A stretch of DNA of 64,000 bases. Source: Chloroflexota bacterium. Lineage in GTDB: Bacteria > Chloroflexota > Dehalococcoidia > Lucifugimonadales > SAR202-VII-2. Both the position numbers and the translations under genes were made by a program. Below, one piece after another: positions 8,908-17,125 of the stretch. The notes under the pieces were generated by a model. It saw only the letters and a program-made list of their open reading frames with translations, was not told the origin of the DNA and did no database searches. Position 1 is the stretch's first letter, and the number at the start of each line of letters is the position of its first letter. Where the stretch lies: positions 496,001 through 560,000 of the forward strand of contig QEVV01000001.1 in the NCBI GenBank assembly GCA_003228115.1. Reading direction: 5' to 3'.

Positions 8908-9881
8908 CGCCTCAAGAGTCGCCGAACGAGGCCCACCATTCCATCACGGGCAAAGAGCATGAAGACGATATACCCACCGCCCAGAAACATGATCCAACGT
9001 TCGGGAAAGTGAATATTAAGTATCTCAGACGCCCCGATAATGGCGCCTGCTCCCACCAGAGGCCCGATGATGGTTCCGGGGCCTCCCAGAATCACCATCA
9101 AAAGAACTTCGGCAGAAGGCAGTATATTGGTCCATTCCGGGGAAATTGCGCCCACTGAATAGGCGTTGAGCACTCCCGCTACTCCGCCAAACACACCAGC
9201 CATGATGAAGGCGATGTACATGTAGAGCCAGGTATTATATCCAAGGGAGCGCATCCGTTGCTCATTCTCTCGAATCCCCTGCAAGGCAAGGCCAAACGGA
9301 GAACGGACGATAAGGACAAAAGCGACAACGGCGGCGACCAAGAAGAAGAGCGTGAAGTAGTAGTAGTTGACCTCGCTGGTTAGTGACCACGGCAGAAAAC
9401 CAGGACGCGTCACACCAGGGAAACCGTCTTCGCCACCGGTAAGGGAGCGCCAAGTAAACGCTATAGCCCATGTTGACAGGGTTAGAGCCATGGTGATGAG
9501 GAGAAAGTACGCACCTCTCGCCCTAAGGGCCACTAACCCGTAGACCGCCGCCATAAGCCCGGCAATAACGACTGCTCCGACCATGCCTATGGGGTGAGGG
9601 ACGTTGTAGGTCACCGTCATCACCCCTACGCCAAAGGCGCCTGTTCCAAAATAGGCGCCTTGCCCCAGAGACGGCAGGCCCGTATATCCCATAAGAAGGT
9701 TCAGGCCTATGGCAAAGATGGCGAAGATAATTACGCGTGTCAGCACCCCAACGTAGTAACCAGGGATGAAGTGCGGAAGGATGACGAACAGGACGAGCAC
9801 CCCCAACATGGCGTACGTCCCTGTTGCCAGGCTGCCAATGCCCATCCTGTTCTTGGCAGCTACACGGGTACTGGTACTCAA
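8892..9881 (-). CDS. livM: ABC transporter permease, LivM type
   Basis: This 329-residue integral membrane protein has about 8-9 hydrophobic segments and the LivM signature GLNLLMGYTGLPSLGQGAYFG, where GYTGLPSLGQGA matches the 'G..G..SLGHGAF' family motif. Translation starts at a TTG overlapping the livH TGA (TTGA), with GGGAGAGG just upstream: direct coupling to livH. It forms the channel with LivH. Confidence 0.9.
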   Translation of the reverse strand: MSTSTRVAAKNRMGIGSLATGTYAMLGVLVLFVILPHFIPGYYVGVLTRVIIFAIFAIGLNLLMGYTGLPSLGQGAYFGTGAFGVGVMTVTYNVPHPIGMVGAVVIAGLMAAVYGLVALRARGAYFLLITMALTLSTWAIAFTWRSLTGGEDGFPGVTRPGFLPWSLTSEVNYYYFTLFFLVAAVVAFVLIVRSPFGLALQGIRENEQRMRSLGYNTWLYMYIAFIMAGVFGGVAGVLNAYSVGAISPEWTNILPSAEVLLMVILGGPGTIIGPLVGAGAIIGASEILNIHFPERWIMFLGGGYIVFMLFARDGMVGLVRRLLRRWSKR

Positions 9882-10741
9882 GCGCCTCTCCCAAGCAAGC
9901 CTCTAGGCCGTACGGCCAAAATCACTGCCATCGGAACGTAAATGCTGAACCACGCCAACTCAGGATAGTAGGTCTTTGTCGCCGTATCGATCAAGGCTAC
10001 AAGTATGGCGCCCACGAAGGCGCCCTCAATGTTCCCTACCCCACCCACGATGACGACCACGAAAGCCAGGATCAGTACTTCAAAGTCCAAGCCGGGGTTG
10101 ATCCCCAAGAAAGGCGCTCCCATCATGCCGGCGAAGCCGGCCAGGAACGAACCGAATACAAACACGCCAAGGAAAACCATTGGAGTGTTGATGCCAAGGG
10201 CTTGCACCATCAACTTGTCGTCAACGCCGGCCCGTACCAGTGCCCCAATCTTTGTTCGAGCCACGAATAGGTAGAGCCCAATAGCAAGCACAAGACCCGA
10301 GCCCATCAAGAAGAAGCGGTATTTCGGGTAGCTGATGCCACCAACCAGTTCGACGGGCCCCCTTAGAAAAGCAGGGCCAGGAAAACTGAAGAAGTCAGCA
10401 CCCCACCTCCACATCGTGAAGTCAGCTATGACAAGCAACGCACCGAAGGTCAACAGAGCCTGAGGCATCTCGTCCAGCACGGAGAAGCGCTTCAGAAAGC
10501 CCCAATAGATAATACCGCCCGCGACGGCAGCCGTAAGGGATGAGGCCAAGATGGCGAGAGGCGTGTTGCCCGTCGTGCGCCAGACGGTAAGACCGACATA
10601 AGCGCCCAGCAAATAGAATGACCCGTGGGTCATGTTGAGTACACGCATGAGCCCAAAGGTCAGCGAAAGCCCCGCAGCCACCAAGAAGAGAAGGCTGGCC
10701 AGAGAGGCCGTGTTCAGTCCTACTTGCGCGAGGGTTGTCAT
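9878..10741 (-). CDS. livH: ABC transporter permease, LivH type
   Basis: The 287-residue membrane protein has the LivH hallmarks LTFGLMRVLNMTHGSFYLLGAY near the N-terminus and GGVGNIEGAFVGA near the C-terminus. It is the first gene of livHMGFK, about 115 nt downstream of a predicted promoter. Confidence 0.9.
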   Translation of the reverse strand: MTTLAQVGLNTASLASLLFLVAAGLSLTFGLMRVLNMTHGSFYLLGAYVGLTVWRTTGNTPLAILASSLTAAVAGGIIYWGFLKRFSVLDEMPQALLTFGALLVIADFTMWRWGADFFSFPGPAFLRGPVELVGGISYPKYRFFLMGSGLVLAIGLYLFVARTKIGALVRAGVDDKLMVQALGINTPMVFLGVFVFGSFLAGFAGMMGAPFLGINPGLDFEVLILAFVVVIVGGVGNIEGAFVGAILVALIDTATKTYYPELAWFSIYVPMAVILAVRPRGLLGRGA

Positions 10742-10855
10742 AAAATCTCTTGCTTCCGCCCTGCTTCAAAGGCCACAGAGCGCCCAAGGTCAGCGCGTAC
10801 TCTGTAGTTCAAAGGATCGGACCAAAGGGATATCAGCTAGTCGAGCCTGGACGGG

Positions 10856-10884
10856 ATTATAATGAGCGTTCAGCAGACTAGCAA
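10856..10884 (-). promoter_or_regulatory. Predicted sigma-70 promoter for livHMGFK
   Basis: On the minus strand, TTGCTA (10884-10879) and TATAAT (10861-10856) are separated by 17 nt, 115 nt before livH. The -10 lies within the self-complementary octamer ATTATAAT, so a plus-strand -10 toward the 11013 gene is also possible, although no good -35 is visible for it. Confidence 0.6.
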
Positions 10885-11012
10885 TAGCAAACACCCATCA
10901 TTGTGAGACTTGCCAGTAGGTCTTTCTTCATGAACACCTGCCTGCCTCCGCTTTCACTTCAGGAAAACTCACCGAAGATGCACCCCTTACCCAACTAGTG
11001 CGGAGGAAGCCC

Positions 11013-11831
11013 ATGCCGGAGTTCACTGACCTGGAAATTGTTGAACAAGGGGAGACCGTTCGGATCAATTGCCCCCGCCTCAGCGCCGAACTAGTGCAGG
11101 AATTGCTTGGCGTGGGCTGCCACTCTGTAGCCTGGGGCCCGGACCAGGTGTCCTTCCTACTGAGCGCTGGCGACCTTGACCGGTTCAAGGCCATCTACGA
11201 GGCCGGCGGACACGTAACCCTCAACGTCCCCTTCCGAGTCATCGCCTATTACGACTACATTTCTCCGTTTGCCTACGTCTCCACCGAGTTAGTTAAGCAC
11301 GTGGAAGCGGCATTCAACATCTATGTTGAGTGGCGTGGCTTTGAGTTGCGGCCTCGCTGGTCCCAGTACCCGGATGTCGCCGCCGACCCCGTGCGTTCTC
11401 AGGCACGCTGGGCCATGCAAAAGGACACCGTTCGACGTTGGGGACTGCCCATCGCAGAGGACCGCCCTCCCTTCCGCCTTCGTACTCGCACCGCCCTTAT
11501 GGCCAGCGAGTACGCCAAGGAAAACGGCCGCTTTCGAGAGTTCCAGAGGGCCATGTACACCGCCTACTACGTCACGCACGAGGACATTCGTGACCTCTCG
11601 GTGATTGCCCGCATCGCAGAGGGCCTGGGCCTCAACGGCACGGACCTGGTTTCCTCGGTGATGGAGCGCCGATTCGAGCAGAGGATGGAGCAGTGGCGAC
11701 GCGAGGCGGAAGCAGACCTGGTCTTCGGCGTCCCCACGTTCAAAGTGGGCACAACGATCATCTGGGGGCGAGAAGCCTTAGAGGATCTATCACAGGCGTT
11801 AGAAGCAGCAGGCGCACAGCAACGGACATAG
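11013..11831 (+). CDS. DsbA-fold oxidoreductase/HCCA isomerase-like protein with an extra N-terminal domain
   Basis: Start ATG 11013 sits 5 nt after GGAGGA. A GTG at 10998 lies upstream of that site and is unlikely. The protein is about 272 residues. From about residue 75 it matches the DsbA/GST-kappa superfamily branch that contains 2-hydroxychromene-2-carboxylate isomerase (YYDYISPFAYV in place of a CxxC motif, and GVPTFKVG near the C-terminus with the cis-Pro). A Ser replaces the redox Cys, so isomerase or glutathione-type chemistry is more likely than disulfide exchange. The first ~70 residues are not part of that fold and I do not recognise them. It stands alone, divergent from livH. Confidence 0.75.
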   Translation: MPEFTDLEIVEQGETVRINCPRLSAELVQELLGVGCHSVAWGPDQVSFLLSAGDLDRFKAIYEAGGHVTLNVPFRVIAYYDYISPFAYVSTELVKHVEAAFNIYVEWRGFELRPRWSQYPDVAADPVRSQARWAMQKDTVRRWGLPIAEDRPPFRLRTRTALMASEYAKENGRFREFQRAMYTAYYVTHEDIRDLSVIARIAEGLGLNGTDLVSSVMERRFEQRMEQWRREAEADLVFGVPTFKVGTTIIWGREALEDLSQALEAAGAQQRT

Positions 11832-11851
11832 ACCCCCAGGACAACAGTGCC

Positions 11852-12688
11852 TCAGGCGTCGATGGTCTGGCCGCCATCTACTGCCAGTGCATGCCCCGTG
11901 ACGAACGAGGCCTCATCAGAAGCCAGGAACAACATGCCATAGGCAATCTCTTCAGGGTTGGCCAGGCGCTGAAGACAGCGGTTACGGCTAGCTGAGGCCT
12001 GAAGAGCCGCTTGGCCTTCCTCGGCACTCTTGCCTTCCGTCAGGTTTCGCAGCAATCGGGGCGTAGCCGTGCCTCCAGGGCAAACGCAGTTCACCCGGAT
12101 CCCCATTTGACCGTAATCAATAGCCATACTGCGGGTCAGTAGCACAACGCCACCCTTGGAAGCAGAGTAAGCAGCGTAGTCGTTGGTTCCCAATAGACCA
12201 TGAGTCGAAGCGGTGTTCACGATGCTCCCTTTGCCTTGGGCCATCATGTGAGGTAGGGCAGCCTTAGAGCAAAGAAACATCGAAGTCAGGTTGATGTTGA
12301 TGAGGCGTTTGAACTCTTCCTCGGTCAATTGATCGACGCGCCCCCGTATGCCCGTACCCGCGTTGTTCAGAAGAATGTCCAGGCCTCCAAATCGCTCGAG
12401 GGCCAGCGCAACCATGCCTTGGCAGCTTTCGGCAGATGTGACGTCTGCCTGGAGAAAGACGGCGTCGCCCCCCTCTGACTGGATCAAAGCGTCTATGCGA
12501 GGAGTAATCGATTCAGCCAAGTCTACGCAAACCAGCTTGGCCCCCTCGCGAGCAAACAAACGCGCCGCGGCCCGCCCGATGCCGCTGTTGGCTCCGGTGA
12601 TGATGGCCACCTTGCCAGCCAGCCGGCCTCGGCCAGAGCCCATCATGGGGTGTTCATCAGTGGTGGGGGAGGACGCTGCAGATGTCAC
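11852..12688 (-). CDS. Tandem SDR paralog 1 (NAD-dependent short-chain dehydrogenase)
   Basis: This is a classical SDR of 278 residues. It has TGANSGIG at 31-38, Asp56 at the end of beta-2 (which favours NAD over NADP), NNAG at 109-112, Ser161 and Tyr174-x3-Lys178. The start is GTG 12688, eight bases after AAAGGAG, which gives the same N-terminus as its neighbours. A longer frame from 12748 would run into the next gene. Like the other five copies it carries a conserved pre-Rossmann segment DEHPMMG-GRGRL and the tail ALAVDGGQTIDA. Substrate is unknown. It is the distal gene of the array. Confidence 0.92.
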   Translation of the reverse strand: MTSAASSPTTDEHPMMGSGRGRLAGKVAIITGANSGIGRAAARLFAREGAKLVCVDLAESITPRIDALIQSEGGDAVFLQADVTSAESCQGMVALALERFGGLDILLNNAGTGIRGRVDQLTEEEFKRLININLTSMFLCSKAALPHMMAQGKGSIVNTASTHGLLGTNDYAAYSASKGGVVLLTRSMAIDYGQMGIRVNCVCPGGTATPRLLRNLTEGKSAEEGQAALQASASRNRCLQRLANPEEIAYGMLFLASDEASFVTGHALAVDGGQTIDA

Positions 12689-12722
12689 GATTACTCCTTT
12701 TCGCGCGAATGCCTCGGAGAAC

Positions 12723-13541
12723 CTACGCTTGAATCGTCTGTCCGCCATCCAGGGCTAGGGCGTGACCGGTAACAAACGACGCTTCATCAGAGGCGAGGAA
12801 AAGCATACCGTAGGCAATTTCCTCAGGCATGGCCGCTCGCTGCAAGCAGCGGTTCTTCTTGGCAATTTCCTCAATGGGAACGCCCCGCCGAGCGATGTTC
12901 CCCAGTAGCAGCGGCGTGGCAGTCACACCGGGGCAAACGCAGTTCACACGTATCCCCATCGGACCGTAGTCGATTGCCATGCTTCGGGTCAGAAGAATCA
13001 CACCAGCCTTCGAAGAGCAGTAGGCGGCGTTGTCGTTGGTTGCCAGGATTCCGTAGGTAGAGGCCGTGTTGATGATGCTCCCCTTGCCCTGCGCCATCAT
13101 ATGAGGCAGCACAGCCTTGGAGCCCAGAAACACGGAGGTCAAGTTGACGTCCAAAAGGCCCTTCCAGTCTTCCTCAGAAAGGACGTCCACTCGCCCTCGG
13201 GCCGTTTTTCCCGCGTTGTTGAGGAGAATGTCCAGGCCCCCAAACCGCTCCAGGGCCAGCGCTACCATGCCCTGACAACTCTCGGATGAGGTCACGTCGG
13301 CCTGGAAGAAGACTGCCTCGCCACCCTCGCTCCGAATCAATGCGTCGATGCGCGGGGCGACCACGTCAGCCATGTCCACACAGACGATCTTCGCACCCTC
13401 GCGGGCAAAGAGTCGGGCAGCCGCCCGGCCAATACCACTGTTGGCCCCCGTAATGACGGCGACCTTGCCTTCCAAGCGGCCGCGGCCAGGGCCCATCATG
13501 GGGTGTTCGTCAGTACTTGTTGAGGACGCCTGGGAGGTCAT
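12723..13541 (-). CDS. Tandem SDR paralog 2
   Basis: This 272-residue SDR has the same layout as its neighbours: DEHPMMGPGRGRL, TGANSGIG, catalytic Ser in NTASTYG and YCSSK. It differs most in the substrate-loop region before the C-terminus (GNIARRGVPIEEIAKKN), which is six residues shorter, and in NNAGKTARGRVD in place of NNAGTGIRGRVD. Changes concentrated in the loop that covers the substrate suggest altered substrate choice. It lies 30 nt downstream of paralog 3. Confidence 0.92.
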   Translation of the reverse strand: MTSQASSTSTDEHPMMGPGRGRLEGKVAVITGANSGIGRAAARLFAREGAKIVCVDMADVVAPRIDALIRSEGGEAVFFQADVTSSESCQGMVALALERFGGLDILLNNAGKTARGRVDVLSEEDWKGLLDVNLTSVFLGSKAVLPHMMAQGKGSIINTASTYGILATNDNAAYCSSKAGVILLTRSMAIDYGPMGIRVNCVCPGVTATPLLLGNIARRGVPIEEIAKKNRCLQRAAMPEEIAYGMLFLASDEASFVTGHALALDGGQTIQA

Positions 13542-13571
13542 GAATGAACTCTTCGCAGCAGCGCCAAACGC

Positions 13572-14408
13572 CTAGGCGTCAATGGTCTGCCCACCGTCCA
13601 CAGCCAGCGCGTGCCCAGTAACGAACGAGGCTTCGTCTGAGGCCAAGAAGAGCATGCCGTAGGCAATTTCCTCGGGTCTGGCTAAACGCAGTAGGCATCG
13701 GTTGATGCCTGCTGCGGCCTGGATGGAAGCCTCTGCATCCTCGGGGCTTTTGCCCTGCGTTAGGTTGCGCAGGAGCCTTGGCGTCGCCGTAGCGCCGGGG
13801 CAGACACAGTTCACTCGGATGCCCATAGGGCCGTAGTCGATAGCCATGCTTCGGGTCAACAGCACGACGCCGCCCTTGGAAGCGCAGTATGCCGAATAGC
13901 TCTCAGTCGCCAGCAGCCCGAAGGTAGACGCGGTGTTGATGATGCTGCCGCGGCCTTGCGCCATCATATGGGGCAGCGCCGCCTTGGAGCCCAGGAAGAC
14001 CGAACTCAGGTTGATATCGAGGAGGCGCTTCCAGTCTGCCTCGTCGAGCTGGTCGACCCGACCCCGTATGCCTGTGCCAGCGTTGTTGAGGAGAATGTCC
14101 AGGCCCCCGAAACTCTCCAGCGCCTGGGCCACCATGCCCTGGCAGCTCTCGGCAGACGTAACGTCGGCTTGGAAGAAAACGGCCTCGCCGCCATCGCTTT
14201 GAATGAGAGCATCAATCCGGGGAGTGATAACCTCCACGAGATCCACACAAACGACCTTGGCGCCCTCCCGAGCAAACAGCCTGGCCGTGGCGCGCCCAAT
14301 CCCACTATTGGCCCCCGTGATGATGGCAACTTTACCTTCCAAACGGCCCCTGCCTGGACCAAGTCCGGGATGCTCGTCAATGCCGGGTGAAGATGTTGTC
14401 GATGTCAT
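13572..14408 (-). CDS. Tandem SDR paralog 3
   Basis: This is a 278-residue SDR. TGANSGIG is at 31-38, Asp56 is the cofactor-selecting acid, Asn133, Ser161, Tyr174 and Lys178 form the catalytic tetrad. It is closest by eye to paralog 1 (shared GTGIRGRVDQL and PRLLRNLT-GKS loop). Its N-terminus has DEHPGLGPGR, as in paralog 6. GGAGG precedes the ATG. Gaps on both sides are about 30 nt, typical of one transcript. Confidence 0.92.
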   Translation of the reverse strand: MTSTTSSPGIDEHPGLGPGRGRLEGKVAIITGANSGIGRATARLFAREGAKVVCVDLVEVITPRIDALIQSDGGEAVFFQADVTSAESCQGMVAQALESFGGLDILLNNAGTGIRGRVDQLDEADWKRLLDINLSSVFLGSKAALPHMMAQGRGSIINTASTFGLLATESYSAYCASKGGVVLLTRSMAIDYGPMGIRVNCVCPGATATPRLLRNLTQGKSPEDAEASIQAAAGINRCLLRLARPEEIAYGMLFLASDEASFVTGHALAVDGGQTIDA

Positions 14409-14440
14409 TTAGATCCTCCGCCGCAGGAATACGTTGCCCC

Positions 14441-15277
14441 TTAAGCCTTGATTGTCTGCCCACCATCCACACACAGCGCGTGGCCAGTCACGAAAGAAGC
14501 TTCGTCAGAAGCCAGGAACAACATGCCGTAGGCGATCTCTTCGGGGTTGGCCAATCGCTTGAGCGCGTGATTGCTATCGGCCACAGCTTTGAGTGCGGCC
14601 ACCCCCTCCTCTGGACTCTTGCCCCGCAAAACGCCCCCAATCATCCGATCCGTTGCGGTGGCGCCGGGGCATAGGCAATTGACCCTGATACCCATCGGCC
14701 CATAGTCGATAGCCATGCTCCGGGTCAGTAGAATTACTGCCGCCTTTGACGCGCAATAGGCAGCGTACCTGCTGAACGCCAGCAGACCGAACGTAGACGC
14801 CGTGTTAATTATGCTCCCACGGCCCTTCTCCATCATGTGCGGCAGTGCCGCCTTCGAGCCCAGGAAAGCAGAGTTGAGGTTGATGTCGATAATACGGTTC
14901 CAGTCTTCGAGAGAGGTCTCGTCGACCCGGCCGAAGACACCTGTGCCGGCGTTGTTCACCAAGACATCCAAGCCACCAAAGCGTTCCAAGGCCAGTGCAA
15001 CCATCGCCTGGCAGCTTTCGGAGGATGTCACATCTGCTTGAAAGAAAACGGCATCGCCGCCCTCGCTCTCAATCAATACGTCGATGCGGGGGGCAACGAC
15101 CTCCACCAAGTCCACACAGACGACTTTGGCCCCTTCCCGGGCGAACTGGCGGGCTGCCGCCCGGCCAATGCCACTGTTGGCCCCGGTAATGACGGCGACC
15201 TTCCCCTCAAGCCGACCCCTGCCGGGGCCCATCATGGGGTGCTCATCGATGTTGGGAGAAGAAGCCGCCGATGTCAT
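14441..15277 (-). CDS. Tandem SDR paralog 4
   Basis: This 278-residue SDR has all classical motifs. The loop after NCLCPGATAT reads DRMIGGVLRGKSPEEG, unlike the PRLLR version in paralogs 1, 3, 5 and 6, so its substrate pocket probably differs. The C-terminus ends GGQTIKA. The ribosome site is GAGGG. Confidence 0.92.
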   Translation of the reverse strand: MTSAASSPNIDEHPMMGPGRGRLEGKVAVITGANSGIGRAAARQFAREGAKVVCVDLVEVVAPRIDVLIESEGGDAVFFQADVTSSESCQAMVALALERFGGLDVLVNNAGTGVFGRVDETSLEDWNRIIDINLNSAFLGSKAALPHMMEKGRGSIINTASTFGLLAFSRYAAYCASKAAVILLTRSMAIDYGPMGIRVNCLCPGATATDRMIGGVLRGKSPEEGVAALKAVADSNHALKRLANPEEIAYGMLFLASDEASFVTGHALCVDGGQTIKA

Positions 15278-15310
15278 CTCGACCCTCTCAGCACAATTTT
15301 GCTCGCGGGC

Positions 15311-16141
15311 CTAAGCGTCTGTCGTTTGACCGCCATCTACCGCCAAAGCGTGCCCGGTGACGAAGGACGCCTCATCAGAGGCGAGGAAGAGCATGCCGTA
15401 GGCAATCTCCTCTGGGTGCGCCAGTCGTTGGATTGCCCTGTTGATATCCCCGGCCGCCTTCACAGACGCGGCAGCCTCTTCAGGGCTCTTACCCTCCGTC
15501 AGAATCCTGAGCAACCGCGGCGTAGCTGTTCCTCCGGGGCAGATGCAATTGACCCTGATTCCCATGGTGCCGTAATCGATGGCCATGCTCCTGGTTAAGA
15601 GCACAACACCACCCTTGGACGCGCTATACACCGCGTAACTGGCCGTGCCCAGCAAACCAAAGGTGGAAGCTGTATTGACGATGCTTCCCTTCCCCTGGGC
15701 CATCATGTGCGGCAGCGCAGCCTTGGACCCCAAGAACACGCCCGTAAGGTTGAGGTTTACGATCTTCTTCCAGTCTTCTTCTGATAGTTGGTCCACCCGG
15801 CCCCACACCCCGGCCCCTGCGTTGTTGACCAAAATGTCCAAATCGCCGTAGCGCTCCAGGGCCGTATTCACCATTCCCTGGCAACTCTCAAACGACGTAA
15901 CGTCGCCCTTGTAAAAAACGGCATCGCCACCTTCCCCTTGAATCAGGGCGTCGACCCGAGGGGACACGTCCTCCACGAGATCGACAGCGACCACCTTGGC
16001 GCCTTCGCGGGCGAAGAGCCTGGCCGTAGCCCGACCGATGCCGCTATTGGCTCCAGTTATTGCAGCGACTTTACCTTCCAAACGGCCCCTGCCCGGCCCC
16101 ATCATGGGGTGTTCATCATTACTTGGTGACGCTGATGTCAT
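15311..16141 (-). CDS. Tandem SDR paralog 5
   Basis: This 276-residue SDR has an N-terminus two residues shorter than the other copies. Classical motifs are present (TGANSGIG, NNAGAGVWGRVDQL, NTASTFG, YSASK). VVAVDLVED keeps the acidic residue after beta-2, again predicting NAD. AGGGAGG precedes the ATG. Confidence 0.92.
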   Translation of the reverse strand: MTSASPSNDEHPMMGPGRGRLEGKVAAITGANSGIGRATARLFAREGAKVVAVDLVEDVSPRVDALIQGEGGDAVFYKGDVTSFESCQGMVNTALERYGDLDILVNNAGAGVWGRVDQLSEEDWKKIVNLNLTGVFLGSKAALPHMMAQGKGSIVNTASTFGLLGTASYAVYSASKGGVVLLTRSMAIDYGTMGIRVNCICPGGTATPRLLRILTEGKSPEEAAASVKAAGDINRAIQRLAHPEEIAYGMLFLASDEASFVTGHALAVDGGQTTDA

Positions 16142-16192
16142 GGTTCCTCCCTATTGTTCTTTGTTTGAATTGCCGCTCTGACCCTAGCAAGT

Positions 16193-17011
16193 CTAGGCGT
16201 CGATGGTCTGGCCGCCGTCTACCGCCAGAGCGTGCCCCGTCACAAAGGAGGCCTCGTCGGAAGCTAGGAACAGCATGCCGTACGCAATCTCCTCCGGTCG
16301 TCCCAAACGAAGCACGGCCCGGTTGATCTTTGCTGCTTCGGCTATGGCTGCCTCAGGATCGGGCTGTGAGTCGAAGAAGCGAAGGAGCCTTGGCGTAGCG
16401 GTGGCTCCGGGGCAAACACAGTTAACCCGAATACCCATCACACCGTAGTCAATGGCCATACTGCGGGTCAGCAGGACCACCCCGCCCTTGGAAGCGCAGT
16501 AGGCCGCGTAGTCCTCAGAAGCGAGCAAACCGAAGGTGGAGGCCGTGTTGATGATGCTGCCTCGCCCCTTTTCCATCATGTGGGGCAGGGCCGCCTGGCT
16601 ACCGTTGAAAACGCTGTTCAGGTTCGTGTCCAGCACCAGCTGCCACTGATCGAGGGACAATTGGTCCACCCGGCCTCTGATGCCCGTGCCCGCGTTGTTG
16701 ACCAGGATGTGCAGGTCACCGTAGTTGTCGAGTGCGGTGGATACCATGCGGTCGCAGTCTTTGCGGTCGGTTACGTTTACGTTGACGAACGTGCACTCCC
16801 CACCTTGGCTCTTGATGAGATCATCTATGCGAGGCTGGATGTCCTCAACGAAGTCGACTGCCACCACCTTCGCACCCTCTCTGGCGAACAAATCGGCGGT
16901 TGCCCTTCCAATACCGCTATTGGCGCCGGTCACAATAGCGACCTTGCCCTCCAACCTGCCTCGACCGGGTCCAAGGCCTGGATGCTCCTGCGCCGTCGAT
17001 TGTGTTGTCAC
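16193..17011 (-). CDS. Tandem SDR paralog 6 (promoter-proximal copy)
   Basis: This 272-residue SDR starts at GTG 17011 with GGAG upstream. It is the most divergent in the cofactor/helix region (DRKDCDRMVSTALDNYGDL) and has a short substrate loop (FFDSQPDPEAAIAEA), but keeps EHPGLGPGRGRLEGK and the common C-terminus. It follows the amidohydrolase by about 115 nt. Being both divergent and first suggests it may be the founding copy of the array, which is an inference. Confidence 0.92.
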   Translation of the reverse strand: MTTQSTAQEHPGLGPGRGRLEGKVAIVTGANSGIGRATADLFAREGAKVVAVDFVEDIQPRIDDLIKSQGGECTFVNVNVTDRKDCDRMVSTALDNYGDLHILVNNAGTGIRGRVDQLSLDQWQLVLDTNLNSVFNGSQAALPHMMEKGRGSIINTASTFGLLASEDYAAYCASKGGVVLLTRSMAIDYGVMGIRVNCVCPGATATPRLLRFFDSQPDPEAAIAEAAKINRAVLRLGRPEEIAYGMLFLASDEASFVTGHALAVDGGQTIDA

Positions 17012-17125
17012 AACGTTGCTCCTTACTCAATCTATCTGTTTGGAGTTATTGCAGTTGGGCCTGCCCCGACAACGATACGCCCTACTGAGGCGGAGCAGGC
17101 CCAAGTTTTTTGCGAATAGTCTTTG

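Noticed and set aside
12689-12748. Extended start for SDR paralog 1 at 12748
   Set aside because: It would overlap paralog 2 and ignores the AAAGGAG site in front of GTG 12688, which aligns with the other copies.
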